NCBI GenBank assembly: GCA_019059635.1
Contig: JAGVRJ010000003.1
Location: forward strand, 2,852,001-2,916,000
Origin: Proales similis
Lineage: Eukaryota > Rotifera > Eurotatoria > Ploima > Proalidae
DNA: 64,000 nt
Direction of reading: 5' to 3'
Shown here: in pieces, positions 18,689 through 28,478 of the stretch
Numbering within the stretch: position 1 is the first letter of the stretch
Layout of the letters: each line of letters opens with the position of its first letter
Notes under the pieces: generated by a model
Seen by the model: the letters and a program-made list of their open reading frames with translations, nothing else
The model's database searches: none
Told to the model about the DNA's origin: nothing
Translations under genes and position numbers: made by a program

Positions 18689-20887
18689 ATGAGCGGCCAA
18701 GTCGACGGGCTTGATAAAGTGTTCAACGAGGTCGGACAGTTCGGCAGATATCAGCTGGTCATTATACTCTTGGGCAGTTTGATCACTGCTCTGCAGTCGT
18801 TGACCGCTTTTTCTGACACGTTCGTGTTGGCCACGCCGGCTTTTCGATGTAAACTGCCCGGCCTTGACAACGACTCGTTTGAGATTGTTTCGGAGTACCA
18901 GAGTCAACTTGTGGATTACTACATTCCGAATGGCGCCGTAAACGGCCGAGACTCTAAATGTCTCATCAAGGACGTTGCCTTCGACTCTTACCCGTCGAAA
19001 TCAAACAGCTCCTATCGACTTTGTCAAGAGTTTGTCTTTTCCAAAAAGCTGTTCAAAGAAACTCTTGCCACCGATGTAAGCATCTGTCTCTCTCTTTCGA
19101 CTCTTGTTTCTTGACAAGATATATTCTATTGGGCTCAAAGTGGAATTTAGTCTGCGACAAACAGGCCGAACTCTCCCTGTTCTCTACGCTCTACTACATG
19201 GGCTACTTTTCCTTGTTCGTTACAGGTCCTCTGGCCGACAGGTGAGCACACTCGTCTCCACTAGTCCCGGTCTCTGGCTCAAGCAGTATCGGAAGGTTTG
19301 GGAGAAAGACGATCATTTACCTGCTGGTGACTTTAAACTTAATCGCAAACGCCCTGAATGCTGCCTCTGTCAATGTCGAGCTGATCGGCTTGGCCCAGCG
19401 AAAGTTCATATTCGGCGCCCTTCGTCTGGTCAGCGGAATTACGGCTAACCTGTTCAGTCTGTCGGTCATTTATGGTTGGACTGTCTTTTAAACTTGCTTT
19501 GTTGCATTCTCGACATTCTGAGCGGACGTTGCTGTAAAAAGTGGTGGAAATGGTTGGCTCCGACTATCGGGTGCTTGCCACCAACACGGCATCCTATTTC
19601 TACACATTTGGAGAACTGGTCGTTCTGCTGCTGGCCTTCTTCTTCCGAGACTATCGCTCGTATATGATTGCGTTCGCTTGCCTTATCTCGGTCTACGTGC
19701 TCTACTTTTGGTTTGTGCTTTTGCGAATTCGAATAGAGTAGTTGGCCTTCTTGTCTTTAACGATTCTGTTAACGATTAAATTCAGGGCTGTACCAGAGTC
19801 GCCCAGGCTTTTGTTGACTTCGAACAAAAGAGAAAAGGCCGTACAAGTTCTGAAGAAGATCGCCAAAGCCAACGGAAAGTCGTTGTCCCAACAGACAGAA
19901 CAACAACTCCTCAATTCTGAGCAGGTCTCAGACGCAAGCTCGATTAAAAGTGAACACCAGCAGCAAAAGGTAGTTGAATCATCCTCACTTTGCAATCGCT
20001 CTCATTAATTGTCTGCTCAGTCCAAGGGAAAATTGTGGAAAAGCCTGAAGCGGGCGTTCGCTCAGCCAAAGTTTGTTTTCATGTTCATCGCTTTCGTCCT
20101 CAACTGGTAACTGCATCAAAGCCTGACGGCAACTCAGAAGGCTGTGGTGGCCTCATGCATTCTTTTTAATCAAAGGTTCGCCAACTCGTTTGTGTTCTAT
20201 GGACTTTTGATCGGAATAGGCAGCCTTGGTGGTAACTTGTTCTTGAACGTCCTCTACCAGGCCATCGTCGAACTGGCCGGCGTTGGGTCTTGTCAATATG
20301 TTTTGAAAAAATTCGGACGCAAAATTCCGTACTGCATTTCAATGCTGGCGGCAGGCATCTCTCTACTGGCGATTGTGTTCGTTCCCAAAGGTGGGTTCTC
20401 GAACGATCGTGGCCGTTCCAATTCAACTCAACAATCAATGCTTGCCGTGTAGACTCCGAAACGATCGTAATAGTCTTGTCAATGGTCGGAAAATTCTTCA
20501 TCACAATCACATTCAATACGATCAATCTAGTGACGGCGGAGGTAAAATCTGCCAACGACCAATTTGACCAAAAATTAAAAGCGATTCCTTCCAAGACCTA
20601 TCCGACAGAAATTCGCAACTCATCGGCCGCCCTGTTCTCGGCCCTAAGTCGCTTCGGAATTGTTATAATTCCATTTGTCCAACTCTTGGTAGGCTTTTCG
20701 CGTTTGATTTCTTCAAAAACGAGTTTTGCTCAATTCCAGGCCAAAGGGTTCACAGGTCTGGTACCCGTTTCCCTCTTTACTCTTCGGTCTGACTGGCGTG
20801 GTATCCGCAATTGCATTTTTCCTCGCCGTGCCTGAGACCATAAATATGCCTATGAGAGACACGTTGGACGAAATGCTCGACTCTTGA
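18689..20887 (+). CDS. SLC22-family organic ion transporter (major facilitator superfamily)
   Basis: A multi-exon gene starting MSGQVDGLDKVFNEVGQFGR; the first exon runs to about 19077. The SLC22 signature pieces appear in order: GQFGRYQ at the N-terminus, a large extracellular loop, TD-WNLVCDKQ across the first intron, then YMGYFSLFVTGPLADR-IGRFGRK (the DRxGRR loop of SLC22). LFSLSVIYG, AVPESPRLLL and late membrane segments follow, to the final MRDTLDEMLDS. Twelve membrane helices are expected. The introns are mostly 40-60 nt and interrupt the frame often, so the exon chain has about nine joins, of which I verified the first three. The family exports or imports organic cations, anions or carnitine across the plasma membrane; the substrate cannot be inferred. 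Its 3' end lies 100 nt before repeat copy 2. Confidence 0.8.
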
Positions 20888-20993
20888 GCAGAGATTTTGA
20901 TTTCGAAAAAAAAATTTTTCTTTCAAACCTGAATCGACCCATAAAATAAAATTACACTCAAACTTCATTCAAATTTTGTACATTTCAATATTC

Positions 20994-21563
20994 TAATTAA
21001 ATTACACGACTTGAACTCTGTTGAACAATTGCTCAAAAACTCGGCAATCGGCATGCCAGCCGTATAGCTACCAAAATGCACTCTGAGAATGGAACGCATT
21101 CGAAAGGTAATTTCGCAACCACTACTCCTCCGACAACAAGCACTGAAGTAGAATGCGAAAGGAGAGCAGAGCTGGGCGAGCCGCAGCTCAGCGGGAACGA
21201 ACACGTTCGAGACTAAATCCTTAAGCATTTGAGACTAAAGCAATTGTTGTGCCCGCAAGGGCATCCGCTGAGCTAAATCGACACTCGCCTTTTTTGTGCT
21301 CGTAGTCTCGTCGAGTATGTGATTGTCACTCGAGCTCCGTGAGTCTGAGTGCACTGGCTGGGAGGAAGGCGCGTTTTCATTCTGCTTGAATTAGTGGACC
21401 GTCCCGAGAGACGGTCCGTGACCCGGTAGATGCCCCGGGTCGGGGGTTTAAATTTTATGTATACCGGGGACAACATTTTATAGACCGAGACGAGTTCAGA
21501 ATGCGGGTAGCGTGGGACAGAAATAGAAGATTGTGGGAGTGGGAGCTATTTAGCGACATCTCT
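20994..21563 (+). repeat. Dispersed structured repeat, copy 2 (longest)
   Basis: It shares 21108-21563 with copy 1 at roughly 97% identity by eye. It shares its left 110 nt (20994-21107, including ATTGCTCAAAAACTCGGCAA) only with copy 3. It therefore joins the two partial copies into a consensus of at least 570 nt. One arm of the GCCAGT stem is mutated here (GTCGAGT), while the GGACCGTC/GACGGTCC hairpin is kept (21396-21417). It lies between the SLC22 and cystatin genes. Confidence 0.75.
21175..21295 (+). ncRNA. Candidate structured small RNA inside repeat copy 2
   Basis: It has the same stem, GNRA hairpin and T6 terminator as in copy 1. The stems are unchanged, with one substitution in a loop (GACTGAATCC to GACTAAATCC). 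There is no expression evidence. Confidence 0.3.
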
Positions 21564-21676
21564 GACTAAAAATAGCTCTTTCGAACAAAAATAAAAGTTG
21601 TTAGTTCTTTGAGTCTACACGACTGAGAAGAAACTTGTTGCAACAAACTCTAGTAAAAAAAAAAAACTGCAACAAT

Positions 21677-22031
21677 ATGCCAAATCTCGGCGGATTCAAC
21701 GAAGCTAAGCCAGCTAATGACGACGTTCAAGGTCTTATCGAGACTGTAAGTCTGGTCTGCCATTTTTGAAAATGCAAACTAGCTGATCAGAGTTGATTTT
21801 CAGTTGAGAGACGATATTCACAAGCACAGTAGCCGGAAATTTCCTCAACTCAAGGCGGTCAGCTATCGGACTCAAGTTGTGTCCGGCACCAACTACTTGA
21901 TCAAAGTCCACACTGGTGAAGGCCACATTCATGTGAAAGTCTTCAAGCCTCTGCCAGTCCACGGGAACCGACCTCAGCTATCGGCAGTTCAGCTTAACAA
22001 ATCTGAGAGTGATGAGCTCGAGCTTTTTTAA
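21677..22031 (+). CDS. Type-1 cystatin (stefin), cytosolic cysteine protease inhibitor
   Basis: Two exons, 21677-21745 and 21804-22031, give 98 aa, exactly the usual stefin length. There is no signal peptide and no disulphide, as in type-1 cystatins. All three inhibitory elements are present: an N-terminal Gly pair (MPNLGGFNEA), the QVVSG loop (residues 47-51, family QVVAG), and the second hairpin around PLPVHGN. The C-terminus SESDELELF matches the stefin ending KHDELTYF. It inhibits papain-like proteases such as cathepsins B, H and L in the cytosol. The intron is 58 nt with a GTAAGT donor. It is missed if only long open frames are considered, because the first exon codes 23 residues. Confidence 0.92.
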
Positions 22032-22417
22032 GAATTCCGCATCACTCGCATTTAATTACAAGTGACTCTGGTCTGCTGGTCAGTTTTAAAAATAAAAATT
22101 AGAATCTCTCACAGGCGCGTATGAAAAGCTTGGCTTCAAACAAATGGCGAAGAGGTATTCGCAAAATCTCTTATTTTCCCCAACATTTGGATGCGATTTT
22201 CTAGTATCGCATTGCAGACGAGAGCAAGGCAAAAGCAAGTTTGATTTGACTCTTCTGTCTGTCAGACCTAATCTGTTCGGTCTCAGCTGAGTTCGGGTCA
22301 AAGCAGCGCAATCATGTGCCGTCGCCGCTGCTTGTTCGAGTGCATAGTTCGTTCTCACAAGATGAAGTTCATTTGAACCGTTACGATTTCTTCTCTCTTT
22401 TAAAGATTTTCGTCGAA
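22032..22417. other. Spacer between cystatin and the SLC38 gene
   Basis: It contains the cystatin 3' end (AATAAA near 22091) and the leader region of the SLC38-type gene. Nothing else is supported. Confidence 0.35.
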
Positions 22418-24196
22418 ATGTCGGTGAGCGACGAGGATGAAGAGCACGCGCATTTGCTAAGCGAAGACCACCTGGCCACCAGAGTGGAAAACTCGGGCAT
22501 AAGCTGGTACTTTGCCATATTTTTGATTGCAAATGCAGCCCTTGGCGCCGGACTTCTCAACCTTCCCAAAGCGTTTGACAGTGCAGGCGGCATAGTCGTT
22601 TCCAGCATCGTTCAGCTTGTAGGTCCATTTCACTTCAAATTGCAACAGCTTACCTTCTGATGACACTCGCTACTTCAAGATTCTAGTCGTATTCATCACC
22701 GGCTCGTTGCTGATTTTGGCCTATTGCACTGACAATTACAAGTCGTTGAGCATGCAAGACAGTAAATCTAGTTACTTTGCTCTTTTCCTTCTGGCTTCAT
22801 TAAACTGCGCCCATCTCAAGTCGTGTGCAGTATTTGCGGCAAAAAGTGGCAGACAATCAACTCAATTTGCATCATTCTTTACACGTTTGGCTGCTGCGTC
22901 ACCTACTTTATCATAATCGGCGACCAAATCGAACAAAGTAAACCTGATTTAAAGCTGCGATGAAAATGTTTGACATTAGCACTCAAGTACTGGCTTGCTT
23001 TGTTCCCCATCCGGACACTTTGCCCTGGTATTTCGATAGGAAAATGACCATCACTGTCAGCTCTTTGTTCCTAATCCTGCCGCTCTGCTTTTCGAAGCGC
23101 ATCGATTTTCTGACTTATCCGAGGTTAGAAATCGTTTGCTCAGTCTGATTTCAAGGTCATTTTGAATTTCAATTTTTCTCTCAATCGCCGAGTGCAGCAC
23201 TTTCGGAGTGATCGCCATCATTTACTTGGCCGTGCTGATACCGATCAAATACGCTCACGCTGACACTTCGAACGTGGTCTTGAAGACAAGGTAACTATTG
23301 AGTTGCTCGATAAAAGCATTTAAAGAACGATCATAGCGAACGGCTTCGAGTTTTTAAGGCCTGACAACTGGGTGGATGTATTCAGCATTGTTCCGGTCAT
23401 CTGTTTCTGCTACCAGTGTCACGTGAACGCGGTGCCCATCTACGTCTGCTTGAAGAAGAAGACTCTGGGCGAATTTTCCAAGTCGATGCTGGCCGCGGTT
23501 GTCATCCTCTACATTGTCTACACGACCAGCGCCCTATTCGCCTATTTGACATTCGGCACGCAAATCGACGACGACTTGCTCAAGTCTTATGATCCCAAAG
23601 ATCCCACAATTCTGATCGCCATCATCTTCTACCTGATGAAGACCTACACTTCTTATCCTCTCAATCTTTACGTTGCCAGGTAATTAGATCTGTGAGACCA
23701 CTTTGTCTGGCTTTGGGCTCAACTCTTCTCAAATGAACGCCAGAATCGCAATCGAAAGCATGTGGACAGACGCGTTTCAAATGAGCGATGACATGGCCAG
23801 CAGAAGTGAGCCGACCAGACGAGCGATAGTCGCCAGCGTTTGGTTCGTGCTTACTCTTCTCATCGCTCTTTTCATTCCGAACATCACGGTCGTCATCCAT
23901 TACCTGGGAGCGCTCGCTTCCAGCTTCATGTTCCTCTTCCCGGGTAGGCAGATCTAAAACCGCATTGAATCGCGATTTTGTTGATTCCCGATTAAGGTCT
24001 GTGCCTATTCCTGCTCGGGCTCGAAAGATACGATCGGCTCAAGCAAGAAGCCGGGCTCTTGATAAACGAGGAGAATTCGGGCACATGGAAAACAGTGCTG
24101 ATCATAGTCGTTTCAGTTTTTTACATTTGCTTTGGCGTCTTCCTCATGGGCCTTGTGGTCACACAGTCGTTCATGCAAGACTTTCTTTCGGCCTGA
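22418..24196 (+). CDS. SLC38A7/A8-type sodium-coupled neutral amino acid transporter
   Basis: A multi-exon gene starting MSVSDEDEEHAHLLSED, an acidic cytosolic tail with a possible dileucine sorting signal, and ending MQDFLSA. The first helix carries IANAALGAGLLNLPKAF, the SLC38/AAAP hallmark for substrate and sodium binding. Later pieces track human SLC38A7 closely: LILAYCTDN, YTFGCCVTYFIIIGDQ, PWYFDRKMTITVSSLFLILP, KTRPDNWVDVFSIVPVICF, QCHVNAVPIY, SALFAYLTFG, YTSYPLNLYVAR and LTLLIALFIPN. Eleven membrane segments are expected. Exons are short, with about eight introns of 40-70 nt. SLC38A7 exports glutamine and asparagine from lysosomes and A8 acts at the plasma membrane; the choice here is open. 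An AATAAA lies near 24306. Confidence 0.88.
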
Positions 24197-24736
24197 TCGT
24201 CTAAATTTGGACTTGCGACATTTTCCAATCTCAAGGAAAATCGCCGCCATTTGGCCACGAGATTGTCCAGTCATTTTAACTTTCTAACAACCGACCATCA
24301 AAGGCAATAAATCATTTTCCAAAAAACCAACTTGGACTTTTTCAAAGCCTCTCTAACCGATGTGTATCAATCTCCACCGGTCGGGACGAAATAGTTTTCA
24401 CTTTTACTTAAAAGGGGGTTCTAATGAAGCGAGTAACGGTTAAAAAATATAAAAATGAATTTGTTTCAACCTTTCTTTTGATTCGTATAAAATAAAAGAA
24501 AATAAAGATGATAGATGTAGATGTCTACAGCAGATCGCTCCTATTCGGCTATTTTGGTAGATGTTACTTTATTATTAAGGCGAGCTCGATCTATAAAACA
24601 GCTTTCTTCTCTGTTCACAAGTCGGCCTTGATAAAGCGACCCATGTACTTCGGTACTCGTCCGTCTGGCTCAAAACTTAGACACTTTCGTCTACTTGTAC
24701 TGACTCAATAGAGTTGTACTTGTTCGTCCGCTAGGT
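24197..24736. other. Spacer 3' of the SLC38 gene
   Basis: It has the polyadenylation signal near 24306 and AT-rich sequence. No gene is seen before repeat copy 3. Confidence 0.35.
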
Positions 24737-25163
24737 GTCACGGACCGTCTCTCGGGACGGTCCACCAATTCAAGCAAAATGAAAACGCGCCTTCCTCCTA
24801 GCCAGTGCACTCAGACTCACGGAGCTCGAGTGACAATCACATACTGGCCGAGACTACGAGCACAAAAAAGGCGAGTGTCGATTTAGCTCAGCGGATGCCC
24901 TTGCGGGCACAACAATTGCTTTAGTCTCAAATGCTTAAGGATTCAGTCTCGAACGTGTTCGTTCCCGCTGAGCTGCGGCTCGCCCAGCTCTGCTCTCCTT
25001 TCGCATTCTATTTCAGCGCTTGTTGTCGGAGGAGTAGTGGTTGCGAAATTACTTTTCCATATTTAAAATGCCATTCTCCGAGTGCATTTTGGAAGCTATA
25101 CAGCTGGCATGCCCATTGCCGAGTTGTTGAGCAATTGTTCAAAAAAGTTCAAGCCGTATAATT
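24737..25163 (-). repeat. Dispersed structured repeat, copy 3 (inverted, truncated)
   Basis: Reverse complement of copy 2 from its left end to the GGACCGTC/GACGGTCC hairpin, where homology stops abruptly at about 24737. The roughly 145 nt after that hairpin in copies 1 and 2 are missing. The left block shared with copy 2 (20994-21107) is present but more diverged. The GCCAGT/ACTGGC stem is intact in this copy. Confidence 0.72.
24864..24984 (-). ncRNA. Candidate structured small RNA inside repeat copy 3
   Basis: On the minus strand the outer stem, the perfect 10-bp stem, the GCAA tetraloop hairpin and the T6 run (AAAAAA at 24864-24869 on the plus strand) are all present. Transcription is not shown. 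Confidence 0.3.
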
Positions 25164-25375
25164 TAGAAAATTTAAGAACATAAAACTTGTTTTCGCAAAA
25201 CGTTTTGCTTCTAGGCTTGTCTCTCTTAGTAGCGGGTTGCGCTTGACGACGCGTCTAGTGCCTCAAGCTGATGTGCCAAATGAGATTTTAATTTTCAAGG
25301 ACGAGAAATTGCTTGAATCAGTGCATTAGGTACAGAGTCCGATCCGTTTGATCTAATCAAACTAGATTTAGCTCG

Positions 25376-27952
25376 ATGCCACGTCGTATTCATTTTACTG
25401 AACAAGAAATAGCCAATCTTGTCTCGTGGGTGTTTTGATTTAACATGATTTCCTAGCGAAATTGCCTTTTGAAATTAGTCGTGCTCCTTTGCTTTAGGAC
25501 AGAATTCGGTGAAGCTTTGCAAGTGGGTCCAATACTCGGTCGAGGATCCTACGGAGTTGTGTTCAAGGTAACCGACAGAGAAACCCATGAAGAGTAGGAA
25601 CTCTCTTTCATCCTTCTCAACCTGTCTGCTTGTGCACATCTTGATTAAGGAGAGCGCTCAAGATTGTAAGAAGAAATCGCCGTCATTGGCAAATAGTTAG
25701 AAGGGAGTTTGAGTTGTTGTCCAGGCTCGGCTGTGACAATATCCTTCAATATCGAGCCCACCGGAGAACCGAATCGTATTTGCTGATTGTCACCGAATGC
25801 TGTGTAACGCGGTCGAATTTGGTTTTGAAATAACGCATTGATCAATGAAAGGAGTCTGTTTAAGGAAGCAACCCTCCGCCAAGTAATCTACGAAGAACAA
25901 CGCCACCTGAGCGCAATCGACGTTATCAAGTGGTACAAGAATCTATTCACTGGCCTGGCTCATCTGCACAGAGAACGAATCATTCATCACGACATTAAAC
26001 CAGAGTAAGTCACCTGTCTTTTGGGAAAAGGGCAATCTACTTGATCGATTTTAATCCAAGCAATTTGTTGATTAAAAATGGAATTTTAAAAATCGGTGAC
26101 TTCGGTCTGGCCATTCGAACCGAAAACGGAACCCACAACAAAATCGTCGGCTCAAAGCCATACATGCCACCTGAAGTGTTCAGAGCAAGACTGGACAATT
26201 TAGAAGGAATTGAACACTCTTACGAGGTCGACGTATGGTATGTATCGCCTTGGGTGTCTTTGGTTTTCTCCACTATTCTGGTTCTTATCCAGGGCCGGCG
26301 GCAGTGTTTTATTTGAAATGATCAACAAGGCGAGGATGATCAATTCGGAAGAAGAATCCAGTCGAATACTTGAGTTCCAAACAATCGGCGACTTGTTCCT
26401 TCTCAATTGGGCTTAATTTCAGCCAATATTCAACAAGTAGACTCGAAATATCAGCGTTCTACTTTTTCAATTATTTTCAAATCGGTGCTTGTGCGCTAAG
26501 AATAATGACTAGGCGTCCAACAGACCGACCAGCCGCCAGACAAGTTTTAGCTGATTTAGTCCAGCTTGAAGAAAATTTGGCCCTAATCCACCAACCAGAT
26601 TCGTCTGAATATGAATCAATTCTTCCGTATGAATCGGCAGCCTCATTGCCTCAGAACTTTGAAAGAGAATTGAGCAGCGATCCAGCGGTTAGCATTTTCA
26701 AATTTCACTCGACCTTTCCACATTTTCTAGCCTTTCTCGAATCCAGACTGTACAACGTGGACTCGAATTTTCTAGCACTTCGATACAGACTCGGGCCTTT
26801 GTAAGAGATTTGATTCAAATGAGGAGTGGCCATTTGGTGTCAAGTTGTGCTGCGGTCGCTCCGATCGGTTCAATAAGTTACTATCTCTCGGTCTGGGATA
26901 TTCAAGCAGCCCGAGCGGTGAGGCAAATCGACTTCGCTTTCATCGAAAAGTTAAGTGAAATACGCTGCAGCGATCGCTCGGAGCAAGCATTGGGCCTTGT
27001 GGCATTTTTAACCGACAGCGCGTTTAAAGTGTTTGATTTGAAACTCGGTAGAGTGATTTCAAGCGTTGACTGGAGTCGTAATTCTTTGAGCAGAAACGAT
27101 GAGCAGCCGTTGAGGATTCAATGGCCAATCAAGTGCTACTCTCAACTTGCTTCTGGCCTGATTGCCCTCATGGCCGACAGCACATTATACTTTATGCAAC
27201 CAGCAAGCCAGAACTTTGCTCAGGAGATCCCAATTTCTTTCTCTTTTCGAGTAAACTACTCACCGCTACCTTGTCACATGGTTGAGCTCAGCAATGGAAA
27301 TGTGGCCACAGTTTCCGACGTGGCCGATGCGATTGTGGTTTGGAATCCAAACCTTCAGACTCATAGAAAGTGGGTCAACCGAGTCGAACTGGAAAATATC
27401 TCAAATATCAAGTCTCTTGTCGCTTTACAAAATGGGCTTGTCGCATATATTCAGTCCACGTCGTGCTTCAATTTATGGCAGCCCGACAGTGACGAGCCGC
27501 CTTTCAGCTGTGGTCTGGATAATAGACGTGGCGAGTTCGCTCATTTGCTCAAGCTAAATGACAACAGAATGGCTTCAGTGTTTTATGAAAACCACGGAGA
27601 CCAGCTAACGCAGTCAAGTCGCGTAATAATTTGGATGGTGACTGCTATCAACATCGACATCAATGCGACTGCTATCAAAGAATTGGTCGTGTTTCCAAAC
27701 GGTCAACTAATAAACAACTTGACCGCGCTCAGTGACAGTGTCTTGGTGGCCGACAGCGACCAAGAGCTCATCATATACAACGATTTAACCAACAGGCAAG
27801 AAAGCATTGAAAAGGCCAGGTTCTGTGAGCAGCGTGGAGAATTTTTAATGGCTCAAAGAGACCCTCAGAAGCTCGTCAGACTAAAAGGCGATCAGCACGC
27901 GCTGGCTTTCGCCGTCCAGAATAGAATCGTTTGCCTGAGAATCCAAAACTGA
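25376..27952 (+). CDS. Protein kinase fused to a C-terminal seven-bladed beta-propeller
   Basis: Multi-exon, starting MPRRIHFTEQEIANLV. Kinase motifs in order: glycine loop ILGRGSYGVVFKV; Lys of RALKIVRR; RERIIHHDIKPDNLL (His in place of Arg in HRD, catalytic Asp kept); IGDFGLA; MPPEVF; VDVW; and a subdomain-XI arginine in TRRPTDRPAARQVL. It should thus be able to bind ATP and Mg. After a linker, a 59-nt intron (26688-26746, phase 0) joins it in frame to a long exon coding about 400 residues with seven blade-like units (VWDIQAARA, VFDLKLGRV, LYFMQPA, VWNPNLQ, LWQPDSD, IIWMVTA, IIYNDLTN). The join was derived by hand and is the only one consistent in phase. Kinase and propeller were each clear before joining. 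The 28-nt intron I infer after TIGD is suspiciously short. The cellular role is unknown. Confidence 0.75.
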
Positions 27953-28478
27953 AAAGTGGGCGTGCATTGACTAAATTAGTTGCCGATTTAGCTCAATTAA
28001 GTTCATGTGGACTGTTTTTGGAAATCAACTTGCACTGCTGAAATCGGCTCATTTTCTATTAGGCGTGTGCACTCGTATAGAATAAAAACGAATGATCAAG
28101 GATGCCTGGGCTGATCTATTTTCGCTTCCGTCCCAGCGGCCTGGCTGCTATTTGACCGAGGACGTGCTCCGCTCTTTCTGTCCCCAAATATCTTCGATCG
28201 CCGAGGTCATCTCATTCTTCTCCTATTTCGACAATTTCTTCCTCTTCTCCTTCTTCAATCCGATCGCCGAAATCTGCAAAGATTCGGTCTATAAATCTCT
28301 TCTCAAGCCTCTTTCTCTCTCTCTCTCTCTCTTTTCAACGGTTGAGGTCAATTGCAGCTTTGTTTCTAGCTTCTGCTGTCCCCTCTATTCCTCGCTCTAT
28401 TGTTTGTAAATTTTGTTGAGCCAGGCGCCCGATAAAACAGTTTTTCTCTTTGGCCATTCGTCGGTTTTTTCCCTTGGC
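27953..28478. other. Convergent spacer between the kinase-propeller gene and ABCA
   Basis: It holds AATAAAA near 28080, probably ending the kinase transcript, and a (CT)n tract near 28312-28331. A 105-codon open frame at 28092-28409 is rich in Phe/Ser and ends in the CT tract; I do not regard it as a gene. Confidence 0.35.

Noticed and set aside
28092-28409. 105-codon frame after the kinase-propeller gene
   Set aside because: Phe/Ser-rich and ends in a CT microsatellite; most likely 3' untranslated sequence.
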